Under the pieces are notes generated by a model. It did not search any database. It was not told where the DNA came from and saw only the letters and a program-made list of their open reading frames with translations. From Bacillota bacterium (GTDB lineage Bacteria > Bacillota > Clostridia > DSM-8532): a DNA stretch of 64,000 nt. The stretch is from positions 248,001-312,000 of the forward strand of contig JAEZLR010000029.1 of NCBI GenBank assembly GCA_023415205.1, given 5' to 3'. The translations under genes were made by a program, and so were the position numbers. Of this stretch, positions 26,514 to 35,274 are shown one piece after another (positions within the stretch are counted from its first letter, which is position 1; each line of letters begins with the position of its first letter).

Positions 26514-27872
26514 GTGAAAGATCAAACACACAACAAATCATGGCTTGAGCCCTTGACTCAATTGGCCTCACAATGCAGCGTGATTGATCCCGAGCTCTAT
26601 ACCCGCTACGAAGTCAAACGAGGCTTGAGGGATATCAGTGGCAAAGGGGTTATGGCCGGTTTGACCGAGATTGGTGAAGTTCATGCCTATATTATTGATG
26701 AAAGTGAAATGGTTCCGTGCCCAGGAAAGCTATATTATAGAGGCTATGATGTGGAAGACCTGGTTCGGGGCTTTTTAGGCGAAGACAGGTTTGGATTTGA
26801 GGAAACCACCTACCTTCTTCTGTTTGGAGACCTGCCCGGAAAAAAAGCTCTCCGTGATTTTGAGAAGCATCTGACCGAATTTAGAAAGCTTCCTGAGGAT
26901 TTTACCCGGGATATGATTATGAAAGCCCCGGGCAAGGACATGATGAACGTCCTTTCTCGATCCATCCTTGCTTTATACAGCTATGATCACAACCCCGACG
27001 ATACATCCATCTCCAATGTTCTGCGCCAATGCCTGGAAATGATTGCTTATTTCCCGCTCCTGGCAGTCTACGGCTATCAGGCCTATTCCCATTATCACGG
27101 CAATAAAAGCCTGTATATCCATGGCCCACGCCCCGACCTGAGCACCGCTGAGAACGTCCTGCACATGCTTCGACCTGACAGCAGCTTTACCAAGCTGGAG
27201 GCCACCCTTTTGGATCTTGCCCTAGTTCTTCATGCCGAGCATGGCGGAGGTAATAATTCTACCTTCACCACCCATGTTGTTACTTCTTCGGGAACCGACA
27301 CCTATTCGGCCATAGCGGCTGCCCTTGGCTCCCTGAAAGGTCCAAGGCATGGCGGAGCTAATGTGAAGGTTGTACAGATGCTGGAGGATATCAAAAAAGC
27401 CATTAAGGATTGGGACGATGAGGAGGAAATCTCCGAGTATCTGGCCAAAATCCTCAACAAGCAGGCCTTTGACCGTTCAGGCCTGATTTACGGCATGGGC
27501 CATGCGGTCTATTCCTTATCCGACCCCAGAGCCGAGATTTTTAAGAGCCATGTAGAGGAGTTGGCCCTGCATAAAGGGCTTGAGGATGAGTTCAAGCTGT
27601 ACTCCAAGATTGAGCGATTGGCTCCCGAGGTCATCGGAAAGACTCGAAAAATCTATAAGGGCGTCAGTGCCAATATAGACTTCTACTCAGGGTTTGTTTA
27701 TCGTATGTTGGACATTCCCGTTGAGCTCTTCACCCCCATTTTCGCCATGTCGAGAATCACCGGGTGGAGTGCCCATCGCATTGAGGAAATCGTCAATAAC
27801 GGTAAAATCGTTCGCCCTGCCTACAAGAGCATTGCTCCCCGTCGGGAATATACTCCAATGGGTGACCGTTAA
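26514..27872 (+). CDS. Citrate synthase
   Basis: 452 residues, GTG start after AGGAGGTATCTGCCC. Signature blocks: LYYRGYDVEDLV near the N-terminus, the catalytic His region LHAEHGGGNNSTFTTHVVTSSGTDTYSAIAAAL split over the active site, GSLKGPRHGGAN, and GMGHAVYSLSDPRA with the second His. It condenses oxaloacetate with acetyl-CoA; a 2-methylcitrate activity cannot be ruled out. The extra N-terminal 50 residues are usual in clostridial forms. No aconitase or isocitrate dehydrogenase is adjacent. Its last four bases overlap the end of the convergent glycosyltransferase gene. Confidence 0.92.
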   Translation: MKDQTHNKSWLEPLTQLASQCSVIDPELYTRYEVKRGLRDISGKGVMAGLTEIGEVHAYIIDESEMVPCPGKLYYRGYDVEDLVRGFLGEDRFGFEETTYLLLFGDLPGKKALRDFEKHLTEFRKLPEDFTRDMIMKAPGKDMMNVLSRSILALYSYDHNPDDTSISNVLRQCLEMIAYFPLLAVYGYQAYSHYHGNKSLYIHGPRPDLSTAENVLHMLRPDSSFTKLEATLLDLALVLHAEHGGGNNSTFTTHVVTSSGTDTYSAIAAALGSLKGPRHGGANVKVVQMLEDIKKAIKDWDDEEEISEYLAKILNKQAFDRSGLIYGMGHAVYSLSDPRAEIFKSHVEELALHKGLEDEFKLYSKIERLAPEVIGKTRKIYKGVSANIDFYSGFVYRMLDIPVELFTPIFAMSRITGWSAHRIEEIVNNGKIVRPAYKSIAPRREYTPMGDR

Positions 27873-28813
27873 TTGAGGGGCTCCATCCTATAATAGTGGG
27901 TGTTAGGGGTGTATTCCTTGGGGATAAACCCTACTTGAAACCAGGGAAAGTACTGGTGCATTTCCTTCATGGCTTGGGTCAACGCGGTAACATAGGGCTT
28001 ATAGATATGTTCCAGCACGATCTGATCATCAATATGGTAGTACCAGTTAAGGTTGAATTCCTGCCTGCTGATGATAACGAGACCAGAAAAATGATAGAAG
28101 GTCAGAACGCTATCATTAATCATCACCTTACCATCCATGAGGCTCACTGTATAGTTGGGGATGTTCCAAAGGGCGGTATTGACACCGGGACTCTGGACGA
28201 CATAAACTCCCTGGAATTCATCGGGCCAGGTTTCTACATAACGCTGATCCCCAAAGAGCTTGCGTATGTGGTCCTCCTGCACCGAGCAATAGGCGATGCA
28301 ACGCTCCTTCCATTGTGTGACGGCCGTTAAGGCCGTCATTTCATTTTTGCAGCCCACAAAACCGGTATTGAACACCCCCGTTTTCCCGTAGTATTCCAAA
28401 AAGTCTCTGGAATTCCGGTGATGGGTCAGAAATAATGTAGCGTCTGGCCTTTCATTGAATATATTCTCGGGGCTGTCAAAGAAAAACAGGTCTGCATCCA
28501 GATGCGCATAATACTGGGCCTCGGGGTACTTGGTCATGATATAATGCAGAAATACCGGCTTTAGGGTCCAGCAGTACTCATGAAAGGATCTCCTGCTTTT
28601 AGCCGCCAAAAGCCTCTGGTCCTCAATCTCCCCGAGCCTGACAGGAACCACGTCGGGGAAAGAGATGCTGTTTAAAATATTCCATATCACGTCATGAGCA
28701 CATGCCACGAAGAGCTTGAAATCCCGGGCATGCCTCTGCAAGGACGATATCATTGCCAAAAGCTTGAAAAAATGGTCCTGGGAAACCACGGTTGTAAAAT
28801 GATACTTTGCCAT
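27869..28813 (-). CDS. Glycosyltransferase with DxD motif
   Basis: 314 residues, ATG after GGAGGCCCTT. The N-terminal MAKYHFTTVVSQDHFFKLLAMISSLQRH is a GT-A nucleotide-binding start, and AQYYAHLDADLFFFDSPENIF carries the DAD metal motif. A downstream GVFNTGFVGCKN and a C-terminal FYHFSG are typical of GT8-like and capsular-sugar transferases. No membrane segment is seen. Last gene of the rfbF-rfbG-GT2-GT cluster, so it probably adds a sugar to a surface glycan or protein. Confidence 0.8.
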   Translation of the reverse strand: MAKYHFTTVVSQDHFFKLLAMISSLQRHARDFKLFVACAHDVIWNILNSISFPDVVPVRLGEIEDQRLLAAKSRRSFHEYCWTLKPVFLHYIMTKYPEAQYYAHLDADLFFFDSPENIFNERPDATLFLTHHRNSRDFLEYYGKTGVFNTGFVGCKNEMTALTAVTQWKERCIAYCSVQEDHIRKLFGDQRYVETWPDEFQGVYVVQSPGVNTALWNIPNYTVSLMDGKVMINDSVLTFYHFSGLVIISRQEFNLNWYYHIDDQIVLEHIYKPYVTALTQAMKEMHQYFPWFQVGFIPKEYTPNTHYYRMEPLN

Positions 28814-28825
28814 AAGGGCCTCCTT

Positions 28826-30037
28826 CTAGATATTGGCCTTGAGAATTGCATTAAAATCTATATTGTAGGTCAGCTTCAGTAGGCTGGCGAGCTCACTGAT
28901 AAACGCGACGGTTCTCTCTTTTCGCCAAAGCTCCAAGGTGCTTCTAACCGTTGTCTTCAGGTTCTCGGCAATCTTGGGGAACATCGTCCGGCTATTATCC
29001 TCCTGGGGGTTATACAGACGCACACGGATGACCTGAAGAAGGTGCAAAAAAAGCTCCAGCAAGGGATGATATTCTTTTCGGGTCAATATCTGGTTGATAT
29101 CCTTCATAATGGCATTCATCCGCGTCTTGTCGATGTTCAGGTGATCGCTCAAGCACACCAGGGGCATGTCGATAAAATAGATACTGTTGTATTTTTCGCA
29201 CATGTATTTCACATTGGCTTCCAAATCCCCCGAGTGAAAATTGGCCGGGTGCTCCTGATGCAGGCTCACTATATGCTCGGCCATGGTAAAATGGCATCCT
29301 GCTTTAAAGAGGCGTATGCCCAGATCATAATCCTCATAGCCATACCGGATGATTTTATCATCAAACATGCCCACTTCTATCACTTTTTCCCTATCCACAG
29401 AGAGATTATTGGTGATGCAGAATCTCCAGGGCAAATAGTAGCCCACAAGGTTTTTCCCATACTCTAGGATCGTGGCCTTCAGATCGTTGATAAAACCAAA
29501 ATCCAGGTCAAAGCCATAGGTATTCAAGTCCTCCGAGGCCACCTCCTCTTCCGGTATCAGGGGATATCCATCGGGGTAGGCCTTTTTATCCAAGGCCCAT
29601 GTTGAACAGATTCTATCAAAGGTGGCCATCTGACTGGAATGAAAGCCTTTGTAGTAAAAGGTAAATATCCTGCGCCAAAAAAGGCCGCATGCCACAATAT
29701 TAGGCTCCTTATGGGCTTCAAGGTGGAGCTTGATGTAGTCCTTAGAGGCTATCATATCACTGTCGTGAAAAATCAGAATATCCCCTTCGGCCTCTAAAAT
29801 CCCTTGGTTCCGGCCATGGGCGATTCCATTGTTCTTTTCAACACGAATCTTCTTCAAGGGATATTTGAGCTCAAACCCATCCAGCATCTCCAGAGTTTTG
29901 TCGGTGGATCCGTTATCAATGACAATGACTTCAATGTCCTCACCCTCATAGCTCTGCCGGTTAAGGGCAATAAGGTTATATTTAAGCCGCTCTCGCGCGT
30001 TATAGGATGGAATGATCAGACTCGCCTTCAAATTCAC
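28826..30037 (-). CDS. Family 2 glycosyltransferase
   Basis: 403 residues. Start GTG (30037) is only 2-3 bases from GGGAGG; the TTG two codons later has better spacing and may be the true start. GT2 fold: ASLIIPSYNARERL, IEVIVIDNGSTDKTLE, NNGIAHGRNQGILEAEGDILIFHDSDM with the DSD metal motif, and later MFDDKIIRYGYEDYDLGIRLFKAG, the ED acceptor-site motif. The C-terminal 120 residues are helical and not part of the fold. It belongs to the surface-sugar cluster, separated from rfbG by a GC-rich hairpin. Confidence 0.88.
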   Translation of the reverse strand: MNLKASLIIPSYNARERLKYNLIALNRQSYEGEDIEVIVIDNGSTDKTLEMLDGFELKYPLKKIRVEKNNGIAHGRNQGILEAEGDILIFHDSDMIASKDYIKLHLEAHKEPNIVACGLFWRRIFTFYYKGFHSSQMATFDRICSTWALDKKAYPDGYPLIPEEEVASEDLNTYGFDLDFGFINDLKATILEYGKNLVGYYLPWRFCITNNLSVDREKVIEVGMFDDKIIRYGYEDYDLGIRLFKAGCHFTMAEHIVSLHQEHPANFHSGDLEANVKYMCEKYNSIYFIDMPLVCLSDHLNIDKTRMNAIMKDINQILTRKEYHPLLELFLHLLQVIRVRLYNPQEDNSRTMFPKIAENLKTTVRSTLELWRKERTVAFISELASLLKLTYNIDFNAILKANI

Positions 30038-30077
30038 AACCTCCCAGTCATAAAGGAAGCAGGGTGGTTCGCCATGG

Positions 30078-30120
30078 AATTAAGGCCGAGGGGGTATCGG
30101 CCCCAACCCCCCGCTTAATT
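30078..30120. other. GC-rich hairpin between GT2 and rfbG genes
   Basis: Outer arms AATTAAG / CTTAATT enclose GGGGG and CCCCCC runs and a GGCCGA / TCGGCC hairpin. It lies inside the surface-sugar operon and could modulate read-through; there is no T-tract. Confidence 0.4.
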
Positions 30121-30121
30121 C

Positions 30122-31105
30122 TTACCTTTTATTCAATGTCTCAAAAAAGTGCAGGTACCAGTCAATTGTCTTTCCCAAGCCCTCCTCAAGGGTATAGGCC
30201 GGGGCCCATTCCAGAACCTCCCGGGCCTTTCGCGCAGAAAGATACTGGTGCTTGATTTCGTTACTGCCCTGGTTAAGCACCACAGGCTTAAGTTCGCTGT
30301 TCATCAACCTGAGTATTTCTTTGACCATGTCAAGAACCGTAAGCTGAATTTCGTTGCTAAAATTGAAGGCCTCTCCCTCGAGCCTTAGAGCATTCATCCT
30401 CTCAGCCAGAAGCAAATAGGCTCTTACAGCGTCCTCCACATAGAAATAGTCCCGGATAAAGGTTCCATCGCTGCGGATTACAGGAGCCTCTCCATTCAAA
30501 ATGCTTCGGATGGTTTGTGGAATAATGCGGTTAAAGTTCAGGTCTCCGCCGCCATATAAATTCCCGCACCGCGTAACACATACAGGAAGACCATAGGTTT
30601 TATAATAGGCCTGACTGATTAAATCGGTGCAGCTTTTGGAAACATCATAGGGATGCCTGCCGCTTAAAGGCATGGTTTCATCATAGGGTAGCTGTTCCTG
30701 GTCTCCGTAGGCCTTATCACTGGAAGCCACCACAATTCTTTGGATAAGGGGACTTCTCCTGGCCGCCTCCAGGAGGTTCCAGGTTCCACGGATATTGGTT
30801 TCAAAGGTTCCTACCGGGTTTCTGTTGGCAACACCCACAATGGCCTGAGCGGCCACATGAAAGACAGAATCTATCTCATATTCTCCCAGGGTTCTCTCCA
30901 GGAGCTCCCTATCCTCCAGTTTCCCGTTGACCAGATTAATGCTCTTGTATTCCTCGCCCTGATACAGTGCGGACTTAGGCACAATATCCCGCACCAGCCC
31001 GGTGACATTGGCACCATGACGTATGAGTTCTTTGGCCAGATAGCTTCCTAAAAACCCTGTACATCCTGTAATAAAAACATTTTTATCCTTCCAAAACTGA
31101 TTCAT
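30122..31105 (-). CDS. rfbG: CDP-glucose 4,6-dehydratase-like SDR enzyme
   Basis: 327 residues from the ATG at 31105, which overlaps the rfbF stop as ATGA. Extended SDR fold: FITGCTGFLGSYLAKELI (NAD-binding GxxGxxG), VFHVAAQAIVGVANRNPVGTF, SSDKAYGDQEQLPYDE, and the catalytic HPYDVSKSC (YxxxK). Together with the cytidylyltransferase it should make CDP-4-keto-6-deoxyglucose, the precursor of 3,6-dideoxyhexoses and other deoxy sugars. No further CDP-sugar genes (rfbH type) are seen next to it, so the final sugar is unknown. The length is slightly short for RfbG (about 355). Confidence 0.8.
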   Translation of the reverse strand: MNQFWKDKNVFITGCTGFLGSYLAKELIRHGANVTGLVRDIVPKSALYQGEEYKSINLVNGKLEDRELLERTLGEYEIDSVFHVAAQAIVGVANRNPVGTFETNIRGTWNLLEAARRSPLIQRIVVASSDKAYGDQEQLPYDETMPLSGRHPYDVSKSCTDLISQAYYKTYGLPVCVTRCGNLYGGGDLNFNRIIPQTIRSILNGEAPVIRSDGTFIRDYFYVEDAVRAYLLLAERMNALRLEGEAFNFSNEIQLTVLDMVKEILRLMNSELKPVVLNQGSNEIKHQYLSARKAREVLEWAPAYTLEEGLGKTIDWYLHFFETLNKR

Positions 31106-31875
31106 TGTCTCTCCCATACTTTCCATAAATCCTTCCCACCATCACATAATTTGTTCATCTGGATAATGTCGTTATAGGTATCGCAAGCTGTCCAGAACCC
31201 CTCGTGGGGGTACACCGCCAATTGCCCATCCCGGGCAAGGTTGACCAAAGGCTCCTGCTCCAGTACACAATGACTGTCATCGGTCACATAGTCAAAGAAC
31301 CCTGGCTCAAAGACAAAAAAGCCTCCATTAATGATTCCGCTGGAGCTCTGCTTCTCCCTGAATGCAGTGGCTATGCCGTCTTGAATGGCTAACGTACCAT
31401 ATTGGGTTTTCTTATCGATTCCCGTCACAGTGGCCAAACGGCCCTTCTCTCTATGGAAGGTCAGCAGCTTGTTTAGATCAATATCTGAAAGGCCGTCCCC
31501 GTAGGTAGCCATAAAGGTTTCATTCCCGATATATTCACGGGCTCTTTTTATTCGGCTCCCCGTCATGGTCTCTATTCCGGTATCCAGGAAGGTAATCTTC
31601 CAATCCTCGGCTTTTTCAAGAAGCTCAAAGACGCCCTTCCGGCCATCCATTCTAAAGCTATGCTGCTTCCATGGATAATCCATAAAGTATTCCTTAATTT
31701 TTTCACCTTTGTAGCCCAAAAGCAGGATAAAATCATCAAAGCCGTAATGCTTGTACAATTTCATGATATGCCAGAGCATGGGTCTACCACCGATTTGTGC
31801 CAGAGGCTTTGGCATATCTTCGGTCAGTTCATGCATCCTCAGTCCTTTTCCCCCGCAAAGTATAACAACTTTCAT
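31102..31875 (-). CDS. rfbF: Glucose-1-phosphate cytidylyltransferase
   Basis: 257 residues, ATG after AAGGAGGCTCAAGG. MKVVILCGGKGLRMHELTEDMPKPLAQIGGRPMLWHIMK carries the nucleotidyltransferase GGxGxR loop and PKPL substrate motif; the RfbF hallmark KPLxxIGxxPxLWHIMK and the later MATYGDGLSDIDL, GGFFVFEPGFFDY are present. It makes CDP-glucose from CTP and glucose-1-phosphate. First gene of the cluster, coupled to rfbG by an ATGA overlap. Confidence 0.92.
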   Translation of the reverse strand: MKVVILCGGKGLRMHELTEDMPKPLAQIGGRPMLWHIMKLYKHYGFDDFILLLGYKGEKIKEYFMDYPWKQHSFRMDGRKGVFELLEKAEDWKITFLDTGIETMTGSRIKRAREYIGNETFMATYGDGLSDIDLNKLLTFHREKGRLATVTGIDKKTQYGTLAIQDGIATAFREKQSSSGIINGGFFVFEPGFFDYVTDDSHCVLEQEPLVNLARDGQLAVYPHEGFWTACDTYNDIIQMNKLCDGGKDLWKVWERQ

Positions 31876-31990
31876 CCTTGAGCCTCCTTATAGGTTCTAA
31901 TGGTTGTACCTATAGTACTAGTTTATGTAAAGACCTGTAGAATGGTGAAAGAAGAAGGAAAAAGAACGTCTGTCCCCTGTGAAAGGCTGC

Positions 31991-32081
31991 AAAAAAGGGG
32001 CTATCTCAAAACAGCGGATATGCCTGGTGTTATAGCTTGAACATCAGGTATATCAAAATCTCACTGTTGAGACAGTCCCTT
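31991..32081 (-). terminator. Long-hairpin terminator, repeat family copy 1
   Basis: In the minus direction, GGGACTGTCTCAACAG pairs with CTGTTTTGAGATAGCCCC and is followed by TTTTTT; an inner hairpin with TGATATACCTGATG / CACCAGGCATATCC adds structure. It ends the padR-ftsW-like operon. A related element lies at 51585-51644. Confidence 0.75.
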
Positions 32082-32104
32082 ATAGCCTATGCTAGAAGGA
32101 CGAT

Positions 32105-33490
32105 TTATGACAGGGGATCGGGTCTATGCGGCTTGAAGTCAATGATGAGCCGGCCATCCTCATAACTGATAAAGGGAGAAGGCTTGGTCTTATCGGCTCC
32201 GAAAGGGTCTCTCATAAAGCGGCCCGTCCTAAAGACGGACAGAATAAGGCCCATGAGGCACATGTTGGCAAGAAGCGCAGAATTGCCCTGTGAAACAAGG
32301 GGCAGCGTCAAGGGAGCAAACAGTGTGAGTCCAAGATTGGGCACCATATAGCAAACCACCTGAAGGGCTATGGTGAGAACCACCGATAAGGAGACCAGCC
32401 GAGCCAGAACGCTTTTTTGTCTTAGGCAAAGAAGGGTGGCCCTTATAATGAAGGCCGCGAACAAAAGGGCAACAACAAAAAAGGCTATCCATCCGAAGCG
32501 GTGAATCGTGTACGTCATCAGAAAATCATTGTTAATGCTCGGTAGTATCTGAGCAATGCTCATTCCTTCATATCCCTGGGGCATATTCCCCTGCCCTATC
32601 CACTTAGCAGAGGCCAGGATGTTTCTGACCACAAAATCCAAGAAATAACCAGTTCCGCCATGATCGGATTCGGGAGAAGAAAACATGGCCAACCTATGGT
32701 ATATCCGTGAAAATAAAATGGTCAGACACGTTAACGCCGGAATATACATCATAAGGTAAGCTATGGGCTTTCTGACCTTAAAATGTCCTTGTGCAACGGC
32801 CACCGTAAGGAGGGTCAGACAGGACAGTGAGATAATGAGGAGTGACGTGAGGCTGGGGGTGAGTATGGCCATGAAAGCGGGGGCCAGGAAGCAAAGTCCA
32901 CAGAAAACAAGGCCCCCATAGCCTTGGTTTCGCATGCTGTAAATAATCCCTGCAAAGGCAGTGGGAAACAGTATCAAGATATGGGTGACAAATCTGTACT
33001 GACCATTGGCCAGTGGAGAAATAAAGAAGGCAAGGATGCCCAAGGCCACCAGAGAAAAGAAGATGATCCGCGGCAGCTTACCCAGAATGGTAAAATCCAA
33101 GGTATAAAGGAGGAACATCAAGCCTGAGCCCAACAGGGTTACGCCCATTTGCGTGTAATAGTATTCCAGACCGTCAAAAACCTGGGGTGAGGAAAAGAAC
33201 CTCAACACCATGCCTGCCAGTATGAGCAATACGATGAGGACTACCATGGAGCCCTCAAGCCTGGGCCTGTGGGCCCTGTCCAATTGAGTCCCGATGACGA
33301 CGGGATCGCCCATTTGCTTAAGTGCGCCGGTCAAGGCCTCCTCTTCCTCCAGGCCTTCGGCCATATAGGCTGATTTCTGATCCTGAATGTGATTTTCCAG
33401 TTCCTTGGACAGCTCGGGATGAATCCTCCGGTACCTAACCTGGTGGAGTACCTGTTCCAAATAGTCCTTCACTTTACAGGGCTGTCCCAT
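32105..33490 (-). CDS. HAAS-domain/FtsW-RodA-SpoVE fusion protein
   Basis: About 461 residues; ATG at 33490 after GGGGGGTG. The N-terminal about 80 residues (VKDYLEQVLHQVRYRRIHPELSKELENHIQDQKSAYMAEG-LEEEEALTGALKQMGDP) form the HAAS helix domain usually found in PadR-controlled membrane proteins. The remainder has ten or so membrane segments with SEDS-type features: NNDFLMTYTIHRFGWIAFF (equivalent of the DFIF/GWLG block) and the late PLTLPLVSQGNSALLANMCLMGLILS (normally PFxSxGGSS). SEDS proteins polymerise peptidoglycan glycan strands; the residues normally needed for that are only partly matched here. Co-transcribed with the upstream padR gene with a 17-bp overlap. Confidence 0.82.
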   Translation of the reverse strand: MGQPCKVKDYLEQVLHQVRYRRIHPELSKELENHIQDQKSAYMAEGLEEEEALTGALKQMGDPVVIGTQLDRAHRPRLEGSMVVLIVLLILAGMVLRFFSSPQVFDGLEYYYTQMGVTLLGSGLMFLLYTLDFTILGKLPRIIFFSLVALGILAFFISPLANGQYRFVTHILILFPTAFAGIIYSMRNQGYGGLVFCGLCFLAPAFMAILTPSLTSLLIISLSCLTLLTVAVAQGHFKVRKPIAYLMMYIPALTCLTILFSRIYHRLAMFSSPESDHGGTGYFLDFVVRNILASAKWIGQGNMPQGYEGMSIAQILPSINNDFLMTYTIHRFGWIAFFVVALLFAAFIIRATLLCLRQKSVLARLVSLSVVLTIALQVVCYMVPNLGLTLFAPLTLPLVSQGNSALLANMCLMGLILSVFRTGRFMRDPFGADKTKPSPFISYEDGRLIIDFKPHRPDPLS

Positions 33491-33824
33491 AGCATGCACC
33501 CCCCTTTAAAACCTGATTCACAGCCGAAGAAAAGGCCTTCCACTCTGCCTTTTTATCAGCCAGAAGCCCCCTGCCTTTTTTGGTCAGGCTATAGTATTTA
33601 CGAATTCTCTGATTGTCGGCACTGTCATCGTAGGAGGTGACCATACCTTGTTGCTCAAGTTGATGCAAAAGAGGGTAAAGGGTCCCCGCCTTAAGGGTGA
33701 AGGTATCATTGGATTTTTGAGAAAGCTCCTCAATCATTTGATAACCATACATATCTGTTTCTTCCAGTAGCTTGAGAAGTAGCATCGTTGTACTTCCCGT
33801 TAATAAGCTTTTGTCAACCTTCAT
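33474..33824 (-). CDS. PadR-family transcriptional regulator
   Basis: 116 residues from ATG 33824; a more upstream ATG lies inside the operator palindrome and is less likely. Winged helix of the PadR group: LLLKLLEETDMYGYQMIEELSQKSNDTFTLKAGTLYPLLHQLEQQGMVTSYDD, then RKYYSLTKKGRGLLADKKAEW. The short C-terminal helix puts it in PadR subfamily 2 (dimerises by one helix). It should repress its own operon, which also encodes the HAAS-FtsW protein, through the perfect palindrome just upstream; antimicrobial or envelope-stress ligands are usual inducers in the family. Confidence 0.9.
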   Translation of the reverse strand: MKVDKSLLTGSTTMLLLKLLEETDMYGYQMIEELSQKSNDTFTLKAGTLYPLLHQLEQQGMVTSYDDSADNQRIRKYYSLTKKGRGLLADKKAEWKAFSSAVNQVLKGGACYGTAL

Positions 33825-33835
33825 TTCATCGCCCC

Positions 33836-33886
33836 ACATATATCGATAATCTATATATGCATAATATATAGATTATCGATATATGT
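33836..33886. promoter_or_regulatory. PadR operator palindrome
   Basis: Perfect inverted repeat with 23-bp arms (first arm ACATATATCGATAATCTATA plus TAT, second its exact complement) around a 5-bp GCATA centre. Immediately upstream of padR and also in the region facing the divergent alcohol dehydrogenase gene. PadR proteins bind ATGT/ACAT-bounded palindromes, which this has at its ends. Confidence 0.8.
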
Positions 33887-34015
33887 CAAGGGGGAGCGAT
33901 AAAAACAATCCATCCACTTCTATTATTTTCTAGGACATTAAGGAATTTGCGTTTTTATGTTAAAATAGGGTAAGATAAAAAAATCAATAGCATTAATAGG
34001 AGGCTGCATCGTACC

Positions 34016-35185
34016 ATGAATAATTTTATCTTCCAGAACCCCACTAAAATCATCTTTGGAAAAGGTACCGAGGCCCAAGTAGGTCAGGAGACCAGAAGGT
34101 ATACCCAAAAGATTCTTCTGCATTATGGCGGTGGAAGCATCAAGAAATCCGGACTTTATGATAGGGTGATTCAGTCCCTGAGGGATGCCGGGGTTGAAGT
34201 CTTCGAGCTAGGTGGAGTGCTTCCCAACCCACGCTTATCCCTTGTAAAGGAAGGCATCCGCCTCTGCCGTGATAATCAGATTGAATTCATCCTTGCCGTG
34301 GGGGGAGGCAGCGCCATAGACTCTGCTAAAGCCATTGCTGTCGGTGTTCCCTACAATGGGGATGTCTGGGATTTTTATGACTATAAAGAAAACCCGCAAA
34401 AGGCCCTTCCCGTAGGGGTGGTGCTTACCATTCCCGCAGCGGGAAGCGAATCCAGCAACAGCTCGGTTATTACCAAGGAAGAAGGTCTGATCAAGCGTGG
34501 TTTGACTTCTGACGTTCAATACCCGGTGTTTGCCATTCTGAATCCCGAGCTGACCTTCACCCTGCCTGATTATCAGACCGCCTGTGGTACCGCCGATATT
34601 ATGGCTCATATCATGGAACGCTATTTTACCCCTACCCGCCATGTGGATCTCACCGACAGGCTCTGTGAAGCCACTCTGAAAACCATGATCCTTAATGTGC
34701 CTAAAGCCCTCAAAAATCCTACCGACTATGATGCCAGAGCAGAGGTCATGTGGGCCGGAACAGTGGCCCATAATAATCTTTTGGGCATGGGAAGAGCGGA
34801 AGACTGGGCGTCTCACTCTATTGAGCATGAGCTGTCCGCCCTTTATGATATTGCCCATGGTGCCGGGCTGGCCATTATCTTCCCGGCCTGGATGAAATAT
34901 GTCTATAAACAGGACATCTCAAGGTTTGCCCAATTTGCCAAGAGGGTCTGGAATGTGGAGGATGACTTCTTTGATCTTGAGGAAATGGCGTTAAAAGGTA
35001 TTGCCAGCCTGGAGGCATTCTTCAGCTCCATCGGCCTGCCTACACGCTTGAGCCATGCAGGAATAGATGAGTCTCAACTATCAGAAATGGCCCTTAAAGC
35101 CACCTGTTCCGATGGCTTTACCCTGGGCAGTTTCAAAAAGCTTACCTCGGAGGATGTTTTGACTATTTACAAGCTGGCTCTTTAA
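34016..35185 (+). CDS. Iron-containing alcohol dehydrogenase (butanol dehydrogenase type)
   Basis: 389 residues, ATG after AATAGGAGGCTGCATCGTACC. Group III alcohol dehydrogenase: GGGSIKKSGLYDRVIQSL, NAD(P)-binding AVGGGSAIDSAKAIA, TIPAAGSESSNSSVITKE, metal ligands in CGTADIMAHIMERYF (Asp, His) and IEHELSALYDIAHGAGLAI (His, His). Closest in appearance to BdhA/YugJ enzymes that reduce butyraldehyde or other aldehydes with NAD(P)H. Divergent from padR; its promoter would lie near the PadR palindrome, so shared control is possible. Confidence 0.92.
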   Translation: MNNFIFQNPTKIIFGKGTEAQVGQETRRYTQKILLHYGGGSIKKSGLYDRVIQSLRDAGVEVFELGGVLPNPRLSLVKEGIRLCRDNQIEFILAVGGGSAIDSAKAIAVGVPYNGDVWDFYDYKENPQKALPVGVVLTIPAAGSESSNSSVITKEEGLIKRGLTSDVQYPVFAILNPELTFTLPDYQTACGTADIMAHIMERYFTPTRHVDLTDRLCEATLKTMILNVPKALKNPTDYDARAEVMWAGTVAHNNLLGMGRAEDWASHSIEHELSALYDIAHGAGLAIIFPAWMKYVYKQDISRFAQFAKRVWNVEDDFFDLEEMALKGIASLEAFFSSIGLPTRLSHAGIDESQLSEMALKATCSDGFTLGSFKKLTSEDVLTIYKLAL

Positions 35186-35213
35186 GGCTGGCAGCGGTTG
35201 TCTACAGAATAAC

Positions 35214-35262
35214 AAAGGCTACCTCTTATCCGTTCCAAGACGGCGGGAGGCAGCCTTTTTTT
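35214..35262 (+). terminator. Terminator after alcohol dehydrogenase gene
   Basis: AAAGGCTACCTC pairs imperfectly with GGGAGGCAGCCTTT and is followed by a run of seven Ts. Confidence 0.8.
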
Positions 35263-35274
35263 GGTAACCATCCC

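Noticed and set aside
30078..30120. tRNA-like GGTTCGCC near the GT2/rfbG junction
   Set aside because: No acceptor stem or anticodon arm can be built around it; it is only part of a GC-rich hairpin region.
34235..34858. 207-codon frame antisense to the alcohol dehydrogenase
   Set aside because: It has no ribosome binding site or recognisable domain and lies wholly within a well-supported gene on the other strand.
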